Below are positions 17,419 to 26,158 of a stretch of DNA of 64,000 nucleotides, piece after piece. Position 1 is the first letter of the stretch. Every line of letters starts with the position of its first letter. The DNA is from Rhizobium sp. BG4 (GTDB lineage Bacteria; Pseudomonadota; Alphaproteobacteria; Rhizobiales; Rhizobiaceae), in NCBI RefSeq assembly GCF_016864575.1, contig NZ_CP044125.1, forward strand, positions 1,488,001 to 1,552,000. Direction: 5' to 3'. Made by a program: the position numbers and the translations under genes. Below the pieces are notes generated by a model that was not told the origin of the DNA, did no database searches, and saw nothing but the letters and a program-made list of their open reading frames with translations.

Positions 17419-18315
17419 ATGCAGAGCGAGATCAAACGCGGAAGTGCGGAAATGACAGCGGCGATGCTGATTTCGGGCAGCATCGCCTGGTTCGTCGTGA
17501 TGTCGGGCCAGCCGGTCGGCAATGTCGTGTTCTGGCGCTGCCTGTTCGGGGCAATCACCCTGCTCGTGATCTGTGCTGTGCTCGGGCTTCTCAATCCGCG
17601 GCTTCTGTCGCTGAAAAGCTTCGGTATCGCTGTCTTTGGCGGCGTCGCCATCGTGCTGAACTGGCTGCTGCTGTTTGCCTCCTATTCGCATGCGTCGATC
17701 TCGATCTCCACGACGGTCTACAACACCCAGCCTTTCATGCTGCTGGCGCTGGGCGCCGCCTTTCTCGGCGAAAAGATCACTGGCACCAAGCTTTTCTGGC
17801 TGGGGCTTGCCTTCGCGGGCATGATGGCGATCGTCGAGGCTAAGCCGGATAGCGGTGTTGTTACCGGCAGCTACGGCCTGGGGATCGCCTTGGCACTTGG
17901 TGCCGCCTTCTTCTATGCGCTGGCAGCGCTGGCGGCCAAATGGCTGAAGGGCACGCCGCCGCATCTGATCGCGCTCATCCAGGTTTCGACCGGCATTCTG
18001 ATGTTGGCGCCTTTTGTAGACTTCTCGGCCCTGCCGGCGACATCAGGAACCTGGTCGCAGCTGGTCACTATGGGCGTCGTTCATACGGGGCTGATGTATG
18101 TGCTGCTCTACGGCGCGATCCAGAAGCTGCCGACGCATCTGACGGGCGCGCTGTCCTTCATCTATCCGATCGCGGCGATCGCCGTCGATCGCATTGCCTT
18201 CGGCCACGCGCTGCAGCCGCTGCAGGTGATCGGTGCCGCGATCATCCTTCTCGCAGCCGCCGGTATGAATCTCGGCTGGACGCCGGGGCAGCTTCTGCGT
18301 GCGGTCAGAAGCTGA
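17419..18315 (+). CDS. DMT/EamA family exporter
   Basis: From the ATG at 17419, behind the ribosome site GGGAGAG, the protein has 298 residues and about ten hydrophobic helices arranged as two EamA repeats (second half from about residue 155). The divergent Lrp/AsnC gene suggests that it exports an amino acid or related metabolite. Its last 11 bp overlap the convergent isochorismatase-like gene. Confidence 0.85.
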   Translation: MQSEIKRGSAEMTAAMLISGSIAWFVVMSGQPVGNVVFWRCLFGAITLLVICAVLGLLNPRLLSLKSFGIAVFGGVAIVLNWLLLFASYSHASISISTTVYNTQPFMLLALGAAFLGEKITGTKLFWLGLAFAGMMAIVEAKPDSGVVTGSYGLGIALALGAAFFYALAALAAKWLKGTPPHLIALIQVSTGILMLAPFVDFSALPATSGTWSQLVTMGVVHTGLMYVLLYGAIQKLPTHLTGALSFIYPIAAIAVDRIAFGHALQPLQVIGAAIILLAAAGMNLGWTPGQLLRAVRS

Positions 18316-18862
18316 TATCGGCGGCTTTCGACAACTTGACGCCATGCGCGCCGGCGCCGACGCCGCCGAGTACCGCATTGTGATGCGCGATGATCTGTTC
18401 GAAGCCGAGCACGCCGTTATCGCCGCTCATGTGGCCGTCGGATATCAGCGTGACATCGAAGCCGAGCGAGACGGCGCGGCGCACCGATGTATCGATACAG
18501 AAGGGCGTGACGCAGCCGCCGATGACGAGATGGGTGATGCCACGGCTGCGCAGTTCCGCCTCAAGCGGCGTTTCGAAGAAGGCGTCGCAGGCTTCCTTGT
18601 TGATCAGCAGTTCGCCCGGCAAGGGCGCCACTTCCGCCCTGATTTCCCAGCCCTTGCTGCCCCTGGCGATCGGGTCGCCCTCGGCCTCGTCATGCTGGAC
18701 GATAATGACTGGGACGGTTTCCGACCGGGCTTTGCCGAGCACCGCTGCCAGCCGCCTGGTCACGCCGTCATAGGCTTGCTGGATCACCGGCACGCGGTCG
18801 TCAGCACCCATGCCTTCGAGCACGGCATTCTGGATATCGATCAGCAGCAAGGCCTTCGTCAT
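18305..18862 (-). CDS. Isochorismatase-like cysteine hydrolase
   Basis: The 185-residue protein starts at 18862 behind GGGGGATGAC; an ATG four codons upstream is also possible. It has the catalytic Asp in 'ALLLIDIQNAV' and the nucleophilic Cys in the segment 'LVIGGCVTPFCIDTSVRRA', as in the isochorismatase/nicotinamidase superfamily of C-N hydrolases. The exact substrate is not resolvable by sequence. It overlaps the convergent DMT gene by 11 bp and is divergent from the LysE-type exporter with about 80 bp between. Confidence 0.87.
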   Translation of the reverse strand: MTKALLLIDIQNAVLEGMGADDRVPVIQQAYDGVTRRLAAVLGKARSETVPVIIVQHDEAEGDPIARGSKGWEIRAEVAPLPGELLINKEACDAFFETPLEAELRSRGITHLVIGGCVTPFCIDTSVRRAVSLGFDVTLISDGHMSGDNGVLGFEQIIAHHNAVLGGVGAGAHGVKLSKAADISF

Positions 18863-18945
18863 GTCATCCCCCATGAGTTCATTTTCGAAGTTACTTGAAA
18901 GCGATTTCGCACAGTCGTAAATAGGCGGCAATCAGGGAGAGACAA

Positions 18946-19563
18946 ATGACGATCGCAGCGCTCATTGCCTATAGCGGCGCATTGTTCATCGCAGCCGCCA
19001 TTCCGGGGCCGGGTATCACGGCGATCCTCGCGCGGGCACTCGGCTCGAATTTTCGCGAGACCTTCTTCATGGGTCTCGGCCTGGTGCTGGGCGACATGAC
19101 CTATCTGACGGCGGTCATTCTCGGCCTCGCATTCGTGGCGCAGACCTTCACCGAGATCTTTCTCGTCATCAAGTTCGCGGGCGTGATCTATCTCTGCTAC
19201 ATCGCCTACAAGCTTTGGACATCGGGGCTGCTGCCGCAGGATATCGCGGCGCGCAAATCGAGCAGCGTCGGCATGTCGTTTCTTTCGGGCCTGCTGGTAA
19301 CGCTCGGGAATCCGAAGACAATGCTGTTCTACGTGGCGCTGGTGCCGACGCTGATCGACATCCATGCGATCGGCCTGCGCGAATATGGATTGCTGCTGAC
19401 AGCCACCTTTGTCGTGCTGCTCAGCGTGCTGATCCCCTATATGCTGCTTGCAACCCGCGCCCGCAGCATGCTGAAGCAGCCGCGCGCATTGCAGGCGCTG
19501 AACCGGACGGCGGCCGGCATTCTGGCGGGCACGGCAGCCTTTATCGCCACTCGCGCAGCCTGA
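18946..19563 (+). CDS. LysE/RhtB family amino-acid exporter
   Basis: This 205-residue membrane protein has about six hydrophobic segments. Its opening 'AAIPGPGITAILARALG' carries the PGP motif typical of LysE/RhtB exporters, which push out excess amino acids such as lysine, homoserine or threonine. A ribosome site (GGGAGAGAC) precedes the ATG. It stands alone between the isochorismatase-like gene and cysK. Substrate is unassigned. Confidence 0.88.
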   Translation: MTIAALIAYSGALFIAAAIPGPGITAILARALGSNFRETFFMGLGLVLGDMTYLTAVILGLAFVAQTFTEIFLVIKFAGVIYLCYIAYKLWTSGLLPQDIAARKSSSVGMSFLSGLLVTLGNPKTMLFYVALVPTLIDIHAIGLREYGLLLTATFVVLLSVLIPYMLLATRARSMLKQPRALQALNRTAAGILAGTAAFIATRAA

Positions 19564-19695
19564 AAAATTCGTTCGTCAAACGGCGGTTTTAAAAGGATTT
19601 TTTCTCCTTGATGCCGCCGTGGCGGAGGGCTCAGTCTGGCGTCCATCCGCCTTTGACCCTATTCTCTCGGCAACACACTTAAAGGGAGAGCACGC

Positions 19696-20658
<963 letters not shown>

Positions 20659-20660
20659 TC

Positions 20661-20722
20661 AGCGAATAGCGAATAGCGAATAGCGAATAGCGAATAGCGA
20701 ATAGCGAATAGCGAATAGCGAA
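20661..20722 (+). repeat. Heptanucleotide tandem array (AGCGAAT, about 8.9 copies)
   Basis: Eight perfect AGCGAAT units (20661-20716) are followed by a partial unit AGCGAA. Three inverted copies, ATTCGCT, occur downstream at 20763-20769, 20770-20776 and 20784-20790, on the far side of a terminator hairpin. Direct and inverted copies can pair, extending the hairpin. Such short-unit arrays vary in copy number by slipped-strand replication. Confidence 0.85.
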
Positions 20723-20760
20723 GCTTGCTCGGCGTCACCGTCTGGCAAGCTTTTCTTTTT
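20721..20760 (+). terminator. cysK: cysK terminator
   Basis: AAGCTTGC at 20721-20728 pairs with GCAAGCTT at 20745-20752, followed by a T-rich tract TTCTTTTT. The flanking AGCGAAT and ATTCGCT repeats can lengthen the stem on both sides, and the structure also lies at the 3' end of the convergent comM remnant. Confidence 0.7.
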
Positions 20761-20793
20761 CTATTCGCTATTCGCTACAAACTATTCGCTCTT

Positions 20794-21696
20794 TCACGCT
20801 GCCGCGGTCAGCCGCTCTCCTGCGATGCGATAGGAAATCGCTTCGGCGAGATGGATGCGGCCGACGGTTGGCTTGCCGTCGAGATCTGCGAGTGTGCGCG
20901 CCACTTTCAGGACCCGGTGATAGCCGCGGGCGGAGAAGCGCATCTTCTCGGCGGCATCGCGCAACAGCTGGAGACCTCCGGCATCCGGCTCGGCATATTT
21001 CTCGATCAGTGATGTCGAGCAGCGGGCGTTGGTGGTGATTGTATTGAGGCCTGCAGCGATGAAGCGGTCGGCCTGCAATTCGCGGGCGCGGGCGACGCGG
21101 GCGGCGATCGTGCTGCTTGCCTCGGCCGGCATCGGGCGGATCAGGTCCGCCGCGGAGACGGCCGGGACATCGATGCGGATATCGATGCGGTCCATCAGGG
21201 GGCCCGAGATGCGCGCCTGATAATCGGCCTGGCAACGGGGACCGCGGGCGCAGCTATGGCCGGGCTCGCCCGCCATACCACAGCGGCAAGGGTTCATGGC
21301 GGCGACCAGCTGGATGTTGGCGGGATATGTCACGCGGTGATTGGCGCGGGCGATGATGCATTCGCCGGTTTCCAGCGGCTGGCGCAGGGCATCGAGCGCT
21401 TGCGGCGAGAATTCCGGGAACTCATCGAGGAAGAGAATGCCGTGATGGGCGAGCGAAGCCTCGCCGGGACGGGCGCGGAGCCCGCCGCCGACCATGGCGG
21501 CCATCGTTGCCGAATGGTGCGGGGTGCGGAACGGGCGCCGGTCCGAAAGCTTGCCGCCGGAGAGCTGACCGGCGATCGAATGGATCATCGACACTTCGAG
21601 CAGCTCGGCCGCCGACAGCGGCGGCAGGATCGAGGGCAGACGGGCGGCAAGCATCGACTTGCCGGAACCGGGCGGCCCGACCATCAGGAGATGTTG
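20794..21696 (-). pseudogene. comM: comM, C-terminal fragment (disrupted)
   Basis: This is the ATPase and C-terminal part of the Mg-chelatase-like protein ComM/YifB, which in naturally transformable bacteria is a helicase that helps integrate incoming DNA. It begins in frame at about HLLMVGPPGSGKSMLA, the Walker A segment, so the P-loop lies just downstream of the break. It continues with Walker B 'GILFLDEFPEFSPQALDALRQP', the zinc-like 'CRCGMAGEPGHSC' and the family C-terminus. The 214 N-terminal residues are 3.65 kb away at 25338-25979. Together they make about 510 residues, the normal ComM length. An internal ATG at 21684 could start a truncated ATPase. Confidence 0.92.
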
Positions 21697-21750
21697 TTAA
21701 CCCGTAGCTCATCTGGTCACATAGTTTCACCCTCACGAACCTGACATGTT

Positions 21751-24700
21751 TTATTCAATATCGTTAGAGATATTTTTGACCCGATCGTCGCCTCCAAAGA
21801 GCTGTGCCAGTTGCCTCACAATCGTCTCGATATGCGCAGCTTGACTTATCGGCTCCCGAGCGACCAGCAGCGCGCTACTTATGATAATTTCACGGCAATA
21901 ATCGAGCAAATCTTGATTACTTGCGACATGCCCGAGTAATTCAGTGAGTAGTAGAGAGCAATCTACTTTACTTGCCGACAGATCAATCCACTGCAATGAT
22001 CGCCGAGCGACAAGGATTTGTAGTTCTGCGTCGGCATTTCCAGTCCAGCAACACGGCGCAAGAGCCCGACACAAATCTCTTGTAACGGAGTGATCTTGCG
22101 ACCTCGAAATCCATTCAACCGCTGAGAGGATAATGCTGGAGTGTCCTCTGTTTTTGTTTAGCATATTCCGCAGCAGATTTCCGCACACCGCATATTGCTT
22201 GTTATGCGAAATCCAATCTAATGAAAAAGAAATAAGCTTTGTGCTGTTCGGAGATTCTTTCAGTAATGTCTCGAGCAAACTCGCCACCGCTCTCGAATTA
22301 TAATTGGCCTCTATCCAAATATATGAAGCGTCCTGAACCTCCACATCAGCGGGAAAAACTCTGAGTGCAGTATTTAATATTTGAGAGCACGATAATGTTT
22401 TTGGATGTCGGCTTACCCATTTCATCGCCTGTGAGAGATTATTTCTGCCGCCGCCATCGCTCAACTCAAGTATCGACTGCAATACGTTGCCGCAGGAAGA
22501 ATGGTGGTATCTGTCAACCCAATCAAGTGCGAGTGCCACTATCTCCGGACTTCCCTTTGTGACCCCGATCAATCCAGCAAAAATATTGGCACATCCTGCT
22601 AGGTGATCATTTAACTTGAGCCAATTCATAGCCTCAGCAATAACCGAAGTGGTCCCACCGACAACACTAAGAAGCGTCGCGAAAACGTTACTTGAACTCA
22701 CAGCATAAGGATTTTCCGCAACCCATGACAGTGCTAGAGCAACGATATCATACCTACCGTTTGTAGCGCGCAGAGCTGCGGAGAGAATGCCTCCGCAATA
22801 CTTGGAGTTCCAATTGACCTCGATCCACTCGACGGCAAGCGCGACAACTTCATTCTGCCGCTCCTGAGTCGATATTAGCGAATTTAGTAGAAAGCCTAAG
22901 TTTAAGACATGTTCATGGGTCTGAGCGATAAGAATCGAAAGGTCTATTACTCGTGGTTCCTTTTGGAAACGAGCAACGATCTGCACGGCGGCATCCACCT
23001 TTTGCGCATAAGGTGGCGAGCTTTCCATCCAATTTATAAGCTTGTCTAAATATTCTCGGGGCATACCCTGTGCGAAACGAGACAAAGCGCCCAATGTCTG
23101 CTCAGGTTCACGAGCCAGAAGCTCCATAAATCTCTCAGCATACATTTCTTGTTCATGTTTGGCTAAGAGTGGACAGTAGATCAGATACGCGTATATAGCG
23201 CTCTTTTGTGCCGTCTTGGTCTCCTCTGCTTCAATTTCAATTTTTGCAGCTTCTATAATACGTTCGTTTGCTTCCGAAATATCTTTACGTTGGCTTGCTG
23301 CCATCTTTGGATGGTTTAGAAGATGAAGTGAACGCTGAATAATATAGGATCGACTGTCGGAATTCGACCTTATCAAGTATACCAATTTAGACATTATTAA
23401 AATAGACATGGATATGTCATTTTTTTTGTCGCCACCTCCAGTTTTAGTCAAAAGCGTTTGTTCAATGGAATTGAGAACTGCCCTTATATAGTTGACGTTC
23501 CGTTTCGGAACCGCTTCAATGAGTGTTGCCAAGTGTTCTGCTAGAAAATCTACGATAGAGTGCGATGTTCCTCCCATCGCCCAGATTTCGAAAAGCCGCC
23601 ATGCGATGCGGCCATGAACGATTCGAAAGCCAGCGACTTCAAGCGAATTGCCGAACTCGAAATGCAGGTGATCAACTTCCGCCATTTGCCGAATGAGTGC
23701 GATCTGTCGAGCATTTTTGAGCAAGGTGTTTGGTGCGAACAAGTCCAAGATGTTTGCAACTAATGCGGAGGATACACCCTCAAGTAAGCCGACGCTTCTA
23801 AGGCGCTCGCCAAATTTTCGGGCGAAGTTGGAAATCGGCTCGCCGATGCTCAATTCAAACAAAAACTCGACCAAAAGGGAATTATCTGCAACTTCGATTT
23901 TGCTGTCTTCGTGCCCGAACCAAATGGCCAACTCCGTCCTGTCCGTGCTCGACACGGACGGCACCATGCATCGAGTTATTTTGGTCGATGGGCTCCGATT
24001 CTCGAACTCTTTACTCTCCGGTGTTGTGCCACAAGCCAGAAAGGCAAAGCGCAGGGTTCCGGCAGTCGCGCAAGCCGTAATTGCCTGATTCCAAGACTCG
24101 GTATCAACGAGTCGATGAGGATCGTCGACCACAATCAGGTTAAGCGTTTGCGCTGGCTGGGCGTGGGTGAGAAAGTGAAGGAGGTCGGATATTCTTTCTG
24201 GAGTTGCAAGCTGAAATAACTTTCTGTCTGGGCCTTCACTTAGTAAATGATGAGCCAACTGCAGCAAGGCAACAGATTTTCCGTCGCCGGACCTTCCATC
24301 AACCCAGAAAACGGGTGCATCGCCTAGAGCGAGCGCTGAGTCGATCGTCTCGCTCCAAGCTTTGAATTCTGTTAACAAATGCATAAGAACGTGTGGTCTC
24401 GGGGCATACGTTCCAGCCGACATGCGCTTCCAAGTTACCAAGCCGCCAACGTTTGTAAGTCGATCTGGCACTGCGCATAGGGCGATCGGTGCGAAGGAGA
24501 GTTGGCTCCCAATCTGGGGATTCAGAATTTCGTCGGATGCGCGGAGCAAGCGGCTTGCTTCGTTATTTGAATCACGTTCAGCTTGGGCTCTGCAGTTAGC
24601 AATCTCACCTGGGGTGATCCCTAAAGCTCGAGCGTATTTGCGAATGGTGACGGCCTGAGGATTCGCGGTGCTGCCGCTCTCTAGTGCGCTGATCTCGGTT

Positions 24701-24873
24701 CGCCTAGAAGCTGGATCATGATCTTCGTCAGCGATCCGAGACTTCCGATTAGAGGTTAATTTGCCTTCTTTTTCGCGAGCGAAAACCTTGGCCGCTAGCT
24801 TTTCCTGCGACCAACCCCTCTCCACGCGCCGAAGGTACACCAGACGTCCGAAATATGAACCGAAATTTCCCAT
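21751..24873 (-). CDS. Large HTH / P-loop NTPase / 34-residue-repeat protein (STAND-like), function unknown
   Basis: From the ATG at 24873 the product is 1040 residues. I preferred this start because it opens the HTH directly, and the frame upstream to 25092 lies opposite the small ORF at 25003. Residues about 5-95 form an XRE/Cro-type HTH (RRVERGWSQEKLAAKVF ... ARALGITPGEI) interrupted by a charged insert of about 28 residues. A P-loop NTPase follows, with Walker A GRSGDGKS at 193-200 and Walker B LNLIVVDD at 244-251. From about 640 to 930 the chain is a solenoid: Trp recurs at 683, 717, 751, 785, 819, 853, 887 and 921, exactly every 34 residues, in the pattern A-[LMV]-x-W-[IVL]-x-x-N. This order (signal domain, NTPase, repeat sensor) is that of STAND proteins, which include antiphage sensors and regulators such as MalT. 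No nuclease, TIR or protease domain is visible. The function is unknown. Confidence 0.8.
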   Translation of the reverse strand: MGNFGSYFGRLVYLRRVERGWSQEKLAAKVFAREKEGKLTSNRKSRIADEDHDPASRRTEISALESGSTANPQAVTIRKYARALGITPGEIANCRAQAERDSNNEASRLLRASDEILNPQIGSQLSFAPIALCAVPDRLTNVGGLVTWKRMSAGTYAPRPHVLMHLLTEFKAWSETIDSALALGDAPVFWVDGRSGDGKSVALLQLAHHLLSEGPDRKLFQLATPERISDLLHFLTHAQPAQTLNLIVVDDPHRLVDTESWNQAITACATAGTLRFAFLACGTTPESKEFENRSPSTKITRCMVPSVSSTDRTELAIWFGHEDSKIEVADNSLLVEFLFELSIGEPISNFARKFGERLRSVGLLEGVSSALVANILDLFAPNTLLKNARQIALIRQMAEVDHLHFEFGNSLEVAGFRIVHGRIAWRLFEIWAMGGTSHSIVDFLAEHLATLIEAVPKRNVNYIRAVLNSIEQTLLTKTGGGDKKNDISMSILIMSKLVYLIRSNSDSRSYIIQRSLHLLNHPKMAASQRKDISEANERIIEAAKIEIEAEETKTAQKSAIYAYLIYCPLLAKHEQEMYAERFMELLAREPEQTLGALSRFAQGMPREYLDKLINWMESSPPYAQKVDAAVQIVARFQKEPRVIDLSILIAQTHEHVLNLGFLLNSLISTQERQNEVVALAVEWIEVNWNSKYCGGILSAALRATNGRYDIVALALSWVAENPYAVSSSNVFATLLSVVGGTTSVIAEAMNWLKLNDHLAGCANIFAGLIGVTKGSPEIVALALDWVDRYHHSSCGNVLQSILELSDGGGRNNLSQAMKWVSRHPKTLSCSQILNTALRVFPADVEVQDASYIWIEANYNSRAVASLLETLLKESPNSTKLISFSLDWISHNKQYAVCGNLLRNMLNKNRGHSSIILSAVEWISRSQDHSVTRDLCRALAPCCWTGNADAELQILVARRSLQWIDLSASKVDCSLLLTELLGHVASNQDLLDYCREIIISSALLVAREPISQAAHIETIVRQLAQLFGGDDRVKNISNDIE

Positions 24874-24885
24874 ATAATTGATAAC

Positions 24886-24925
24886 ACTACATTTTATTGA
24901 GGGTTCGCTACATTTCACTACGTTT
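24886..24925. promoter_or_regulatory. Phased direct repeats in the divergent promoter region of the insertion
   Basis: ACTACATTT (24886-24894), GCTACATTT (24907-24915) and ACTACGTTT (24917-24925) are spaced 21 and 10 bp apart, that is two turns and one turn of the helix. They lie between the large HTH protein (start 24873) and the divergent small ORF (start 25003). The layout fits an operator array for the HTH domain. Confidence 0.45.
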
Positions 24926-25002
24926 GAGCACGCCTCAATGTGCTCGGCAAAGTCCAAAAGATCGTCACACCCGCTGATGGGTGAAGATGAAAGGGAATGG
25001 AC

Positions 25003-25140
25003 ATGATCAACATACCGCACCTCTACCTCTATCTCAGCATCGGCATCGCCTATGCAAGCGCGTACCTGCCTTTTGAAAACTTCCTGCTGCACGGCGAACT
25101 TGCACTTCTGTATGTGCTGCTAGCAATCACTAAGGCATAA
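25003..25140 (+). CDS. 45-residue hydrophobic peptide, divergent from the HTH-NTPase gene
   Basis: The ATG at 25003 has a well-placed ribosome site (AAGGGA, six bases upstream) and opens 45 codons ending in TAA. The peptide MINIPHLYLYLSIGIAYASA continues with YLPFENFLLHGELALLYVLL and ends AITKA. It is almost wholly hydrophobic, with two possible membrane segments (about 5-22 and 27-43) joined by a short polar turn. A strong terminator follows at 25163-25186, so it is an independent transcription unit inside the insertion. Small membrane peptides of this kind are typical of toxins or of pore-forming effectors; that role is inference from size and context only. Confidence 0.6.
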   Translation: MINIPHLYLYLSIGIAYASAYLPFENFLLHGELALLYVLLAITKA

Positions 25141-25162
25141 CTGTTCAAGAATACTATCGCTC

Positions 25163-25186
25163 AAAGCCCGGCTCAAGCCGGGCTTT
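25163..25186 (+). terminator. Terminator of the small hydrophobic ORF
   Basis: AAAGCCCGGC pairs with GCCGGGCTTT around a TCAA loop, followed by CTATTTCT. It lies 22 bp after the small ORF stop. The following 150 bp up to the comM junction contain no gene that I can support. Confidence 0.75.
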
Positions 25187-25337
25187 CTATTTCTGGCCTG
25201 TACAGCCGCAAGCCACTGGACGGGCCTCGGCTCACGGAAACTCATAGCGGGTTCAAAACGCCGTATTGGTCTCCATCGTGGCAACTCCCCTCGATGTCTT
25301 TATGTCGAGATTCCAGCATATTAATGTAGCACAATGT

Positions 25338-25979
25338 TAGCAGGTTGTGGCTGCCGGCAGCCGCCACCTCCAGCGCGCGCTTGGCGCTTTCCTGGCCCTT
25401 GATGTCGGCGAGGTCAGGAAGGTTTGCGGCATTGGCGCGGATCGACGGCTCCGGCCGCGAGAGAACCTGCGTGCCGCGGAAGTGGTTGGCGAGCGCGATT
25501 AGGCTCCGCGGCGCGAGGATATCGAGTTGCGTTCCGGCCCAGGCGGCTTCCGGGCCGCTTTCGGCCGGGCAGATCAGCCCCTTGCCGAGCGCATTGGCGC
25601 CGATCGCCGCAGGCAGCGCACCGGCAACGGGTGCGATCGTGCCATCGAGATTGAGCTCGCCGAGAACGACATAATCAGAGAGCGCATCCGCCGGAATGGC
25701 GCCGAGAGCGGCCATCAGGCCGAGCGCGATCGGAAGATCGAAATGCGAGCCTTCCTTGGGAAGATCGGCGGGTGCCAGATTGACGGTGACCCGCTTGGCC
25801 GGAAGTGCCAGCCCGGATGCGTGGAGCGCTGCCTGCACCCGCTCGCGGCTTTCCGCAACCGCCTTGTCGGGAAGCCCAACGATCTGCATGCCGATCTTGC
25901 CGGGAGCGACCATCACCTGGACCTCGACCGGAACGCCTTCAATGCCGTGGAATGCAACCGTACTGACGCGTGCGACCAT
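25338..25979 (-). pseudogene. comM: comM, N-terminal fragment (disrupted)
   Basis: From the ATG at 25979 this reads MVARVSTVAFHGIEGVPVEV and continues through the ComM N-terminal domain (214 residues) to 'RALEVAAAGSHNLL', exactly where intact ComM proteins continue 'MVGPPGSGKS'. After L214 the frame runs into the insertion and stops at 25242 after 31 unrelated residues. So the ATPase core is lost from this product. The remainder of the gene is at 20794-21696. The downstream partner gene gshB is intact. Confidence 0.92.
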
Positions 25980-26093
25980 GCCCCTGCCCCCGCAACCAAC
26001 TACATCGCGTATTGCGACCCTTCATGGCCGCGGATTGCAATCTGGCATAGTAAATAGAATAAAACAAGAACAATAAATGAACAGATTCACGTC

Positions 26094-26118
26094 CCCGCTG
26101 CACTCAGGTTGCAGCGGG
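26094..26118. terminator. gshB: Hairpin downstream of gshB
   Basis: CCCGCTGCA pairs with TGCAGCGGG around a seven-base loop, 41 bp past the gshB stop on the minus strand. A run of T is weak, so it is a probable rather than certain terminator. Confidence 0.5.
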
Positions 26119-26158
26119 TTGTATCAGGCCCTCAAATGAGAACAAAAGTCCTGAAAAA

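Larger units (their letters stand above)
21697..25337. mobile_element. Genomic insertion within comM (about 3.65 kb)
   Basis: The two comM fragments are separated by a segment that is visibly richer in A+T than all surrounding genes and uses different codons. It carries one large gene (21751-24873, minus), one small divergent ORF (25003-25140, plus) and a terminator. No transposase, integrase or resolvase is encoded. The outer ends read TGTTAAC (21695-21701) and, inverted, TGCTAAC (25342-25336), a 6-of-7 match that may be short terminal inverted repeats. I could not define a target duplication. comM is a known insertion hotspot for resistance islands in Acinetobacter; relation to those is not implied. 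Confidence 0.8.

Noticed and set aside
20661..20722. CRISPR array
   Set aside because: The repeat unit is 7 bp with no spacers, and no cas genes are nearby.
24874..25092. 73-codon N-terminal extension of the large HTH-NTPase gene
   Set aside because: It has no domain similarity, lies opposite the well-supported small ORF and the promoter repeats, and the ATG at 24873 opens the HTH domain directly.
21697..25337. AbaR/Tn7-like resistance island in comM
   Set aside because: No tni/tns transposition genes, resistance genes or 5-bp duplication are present; only the target gene is shared.
21691..25348. ACAAC at both comM junctions as a 5-bp target duplication
   Set aside because: Joining the flanks at ACAAC would leave two surplus bases and break the comM frame, so it does not reconstruct an empty site.
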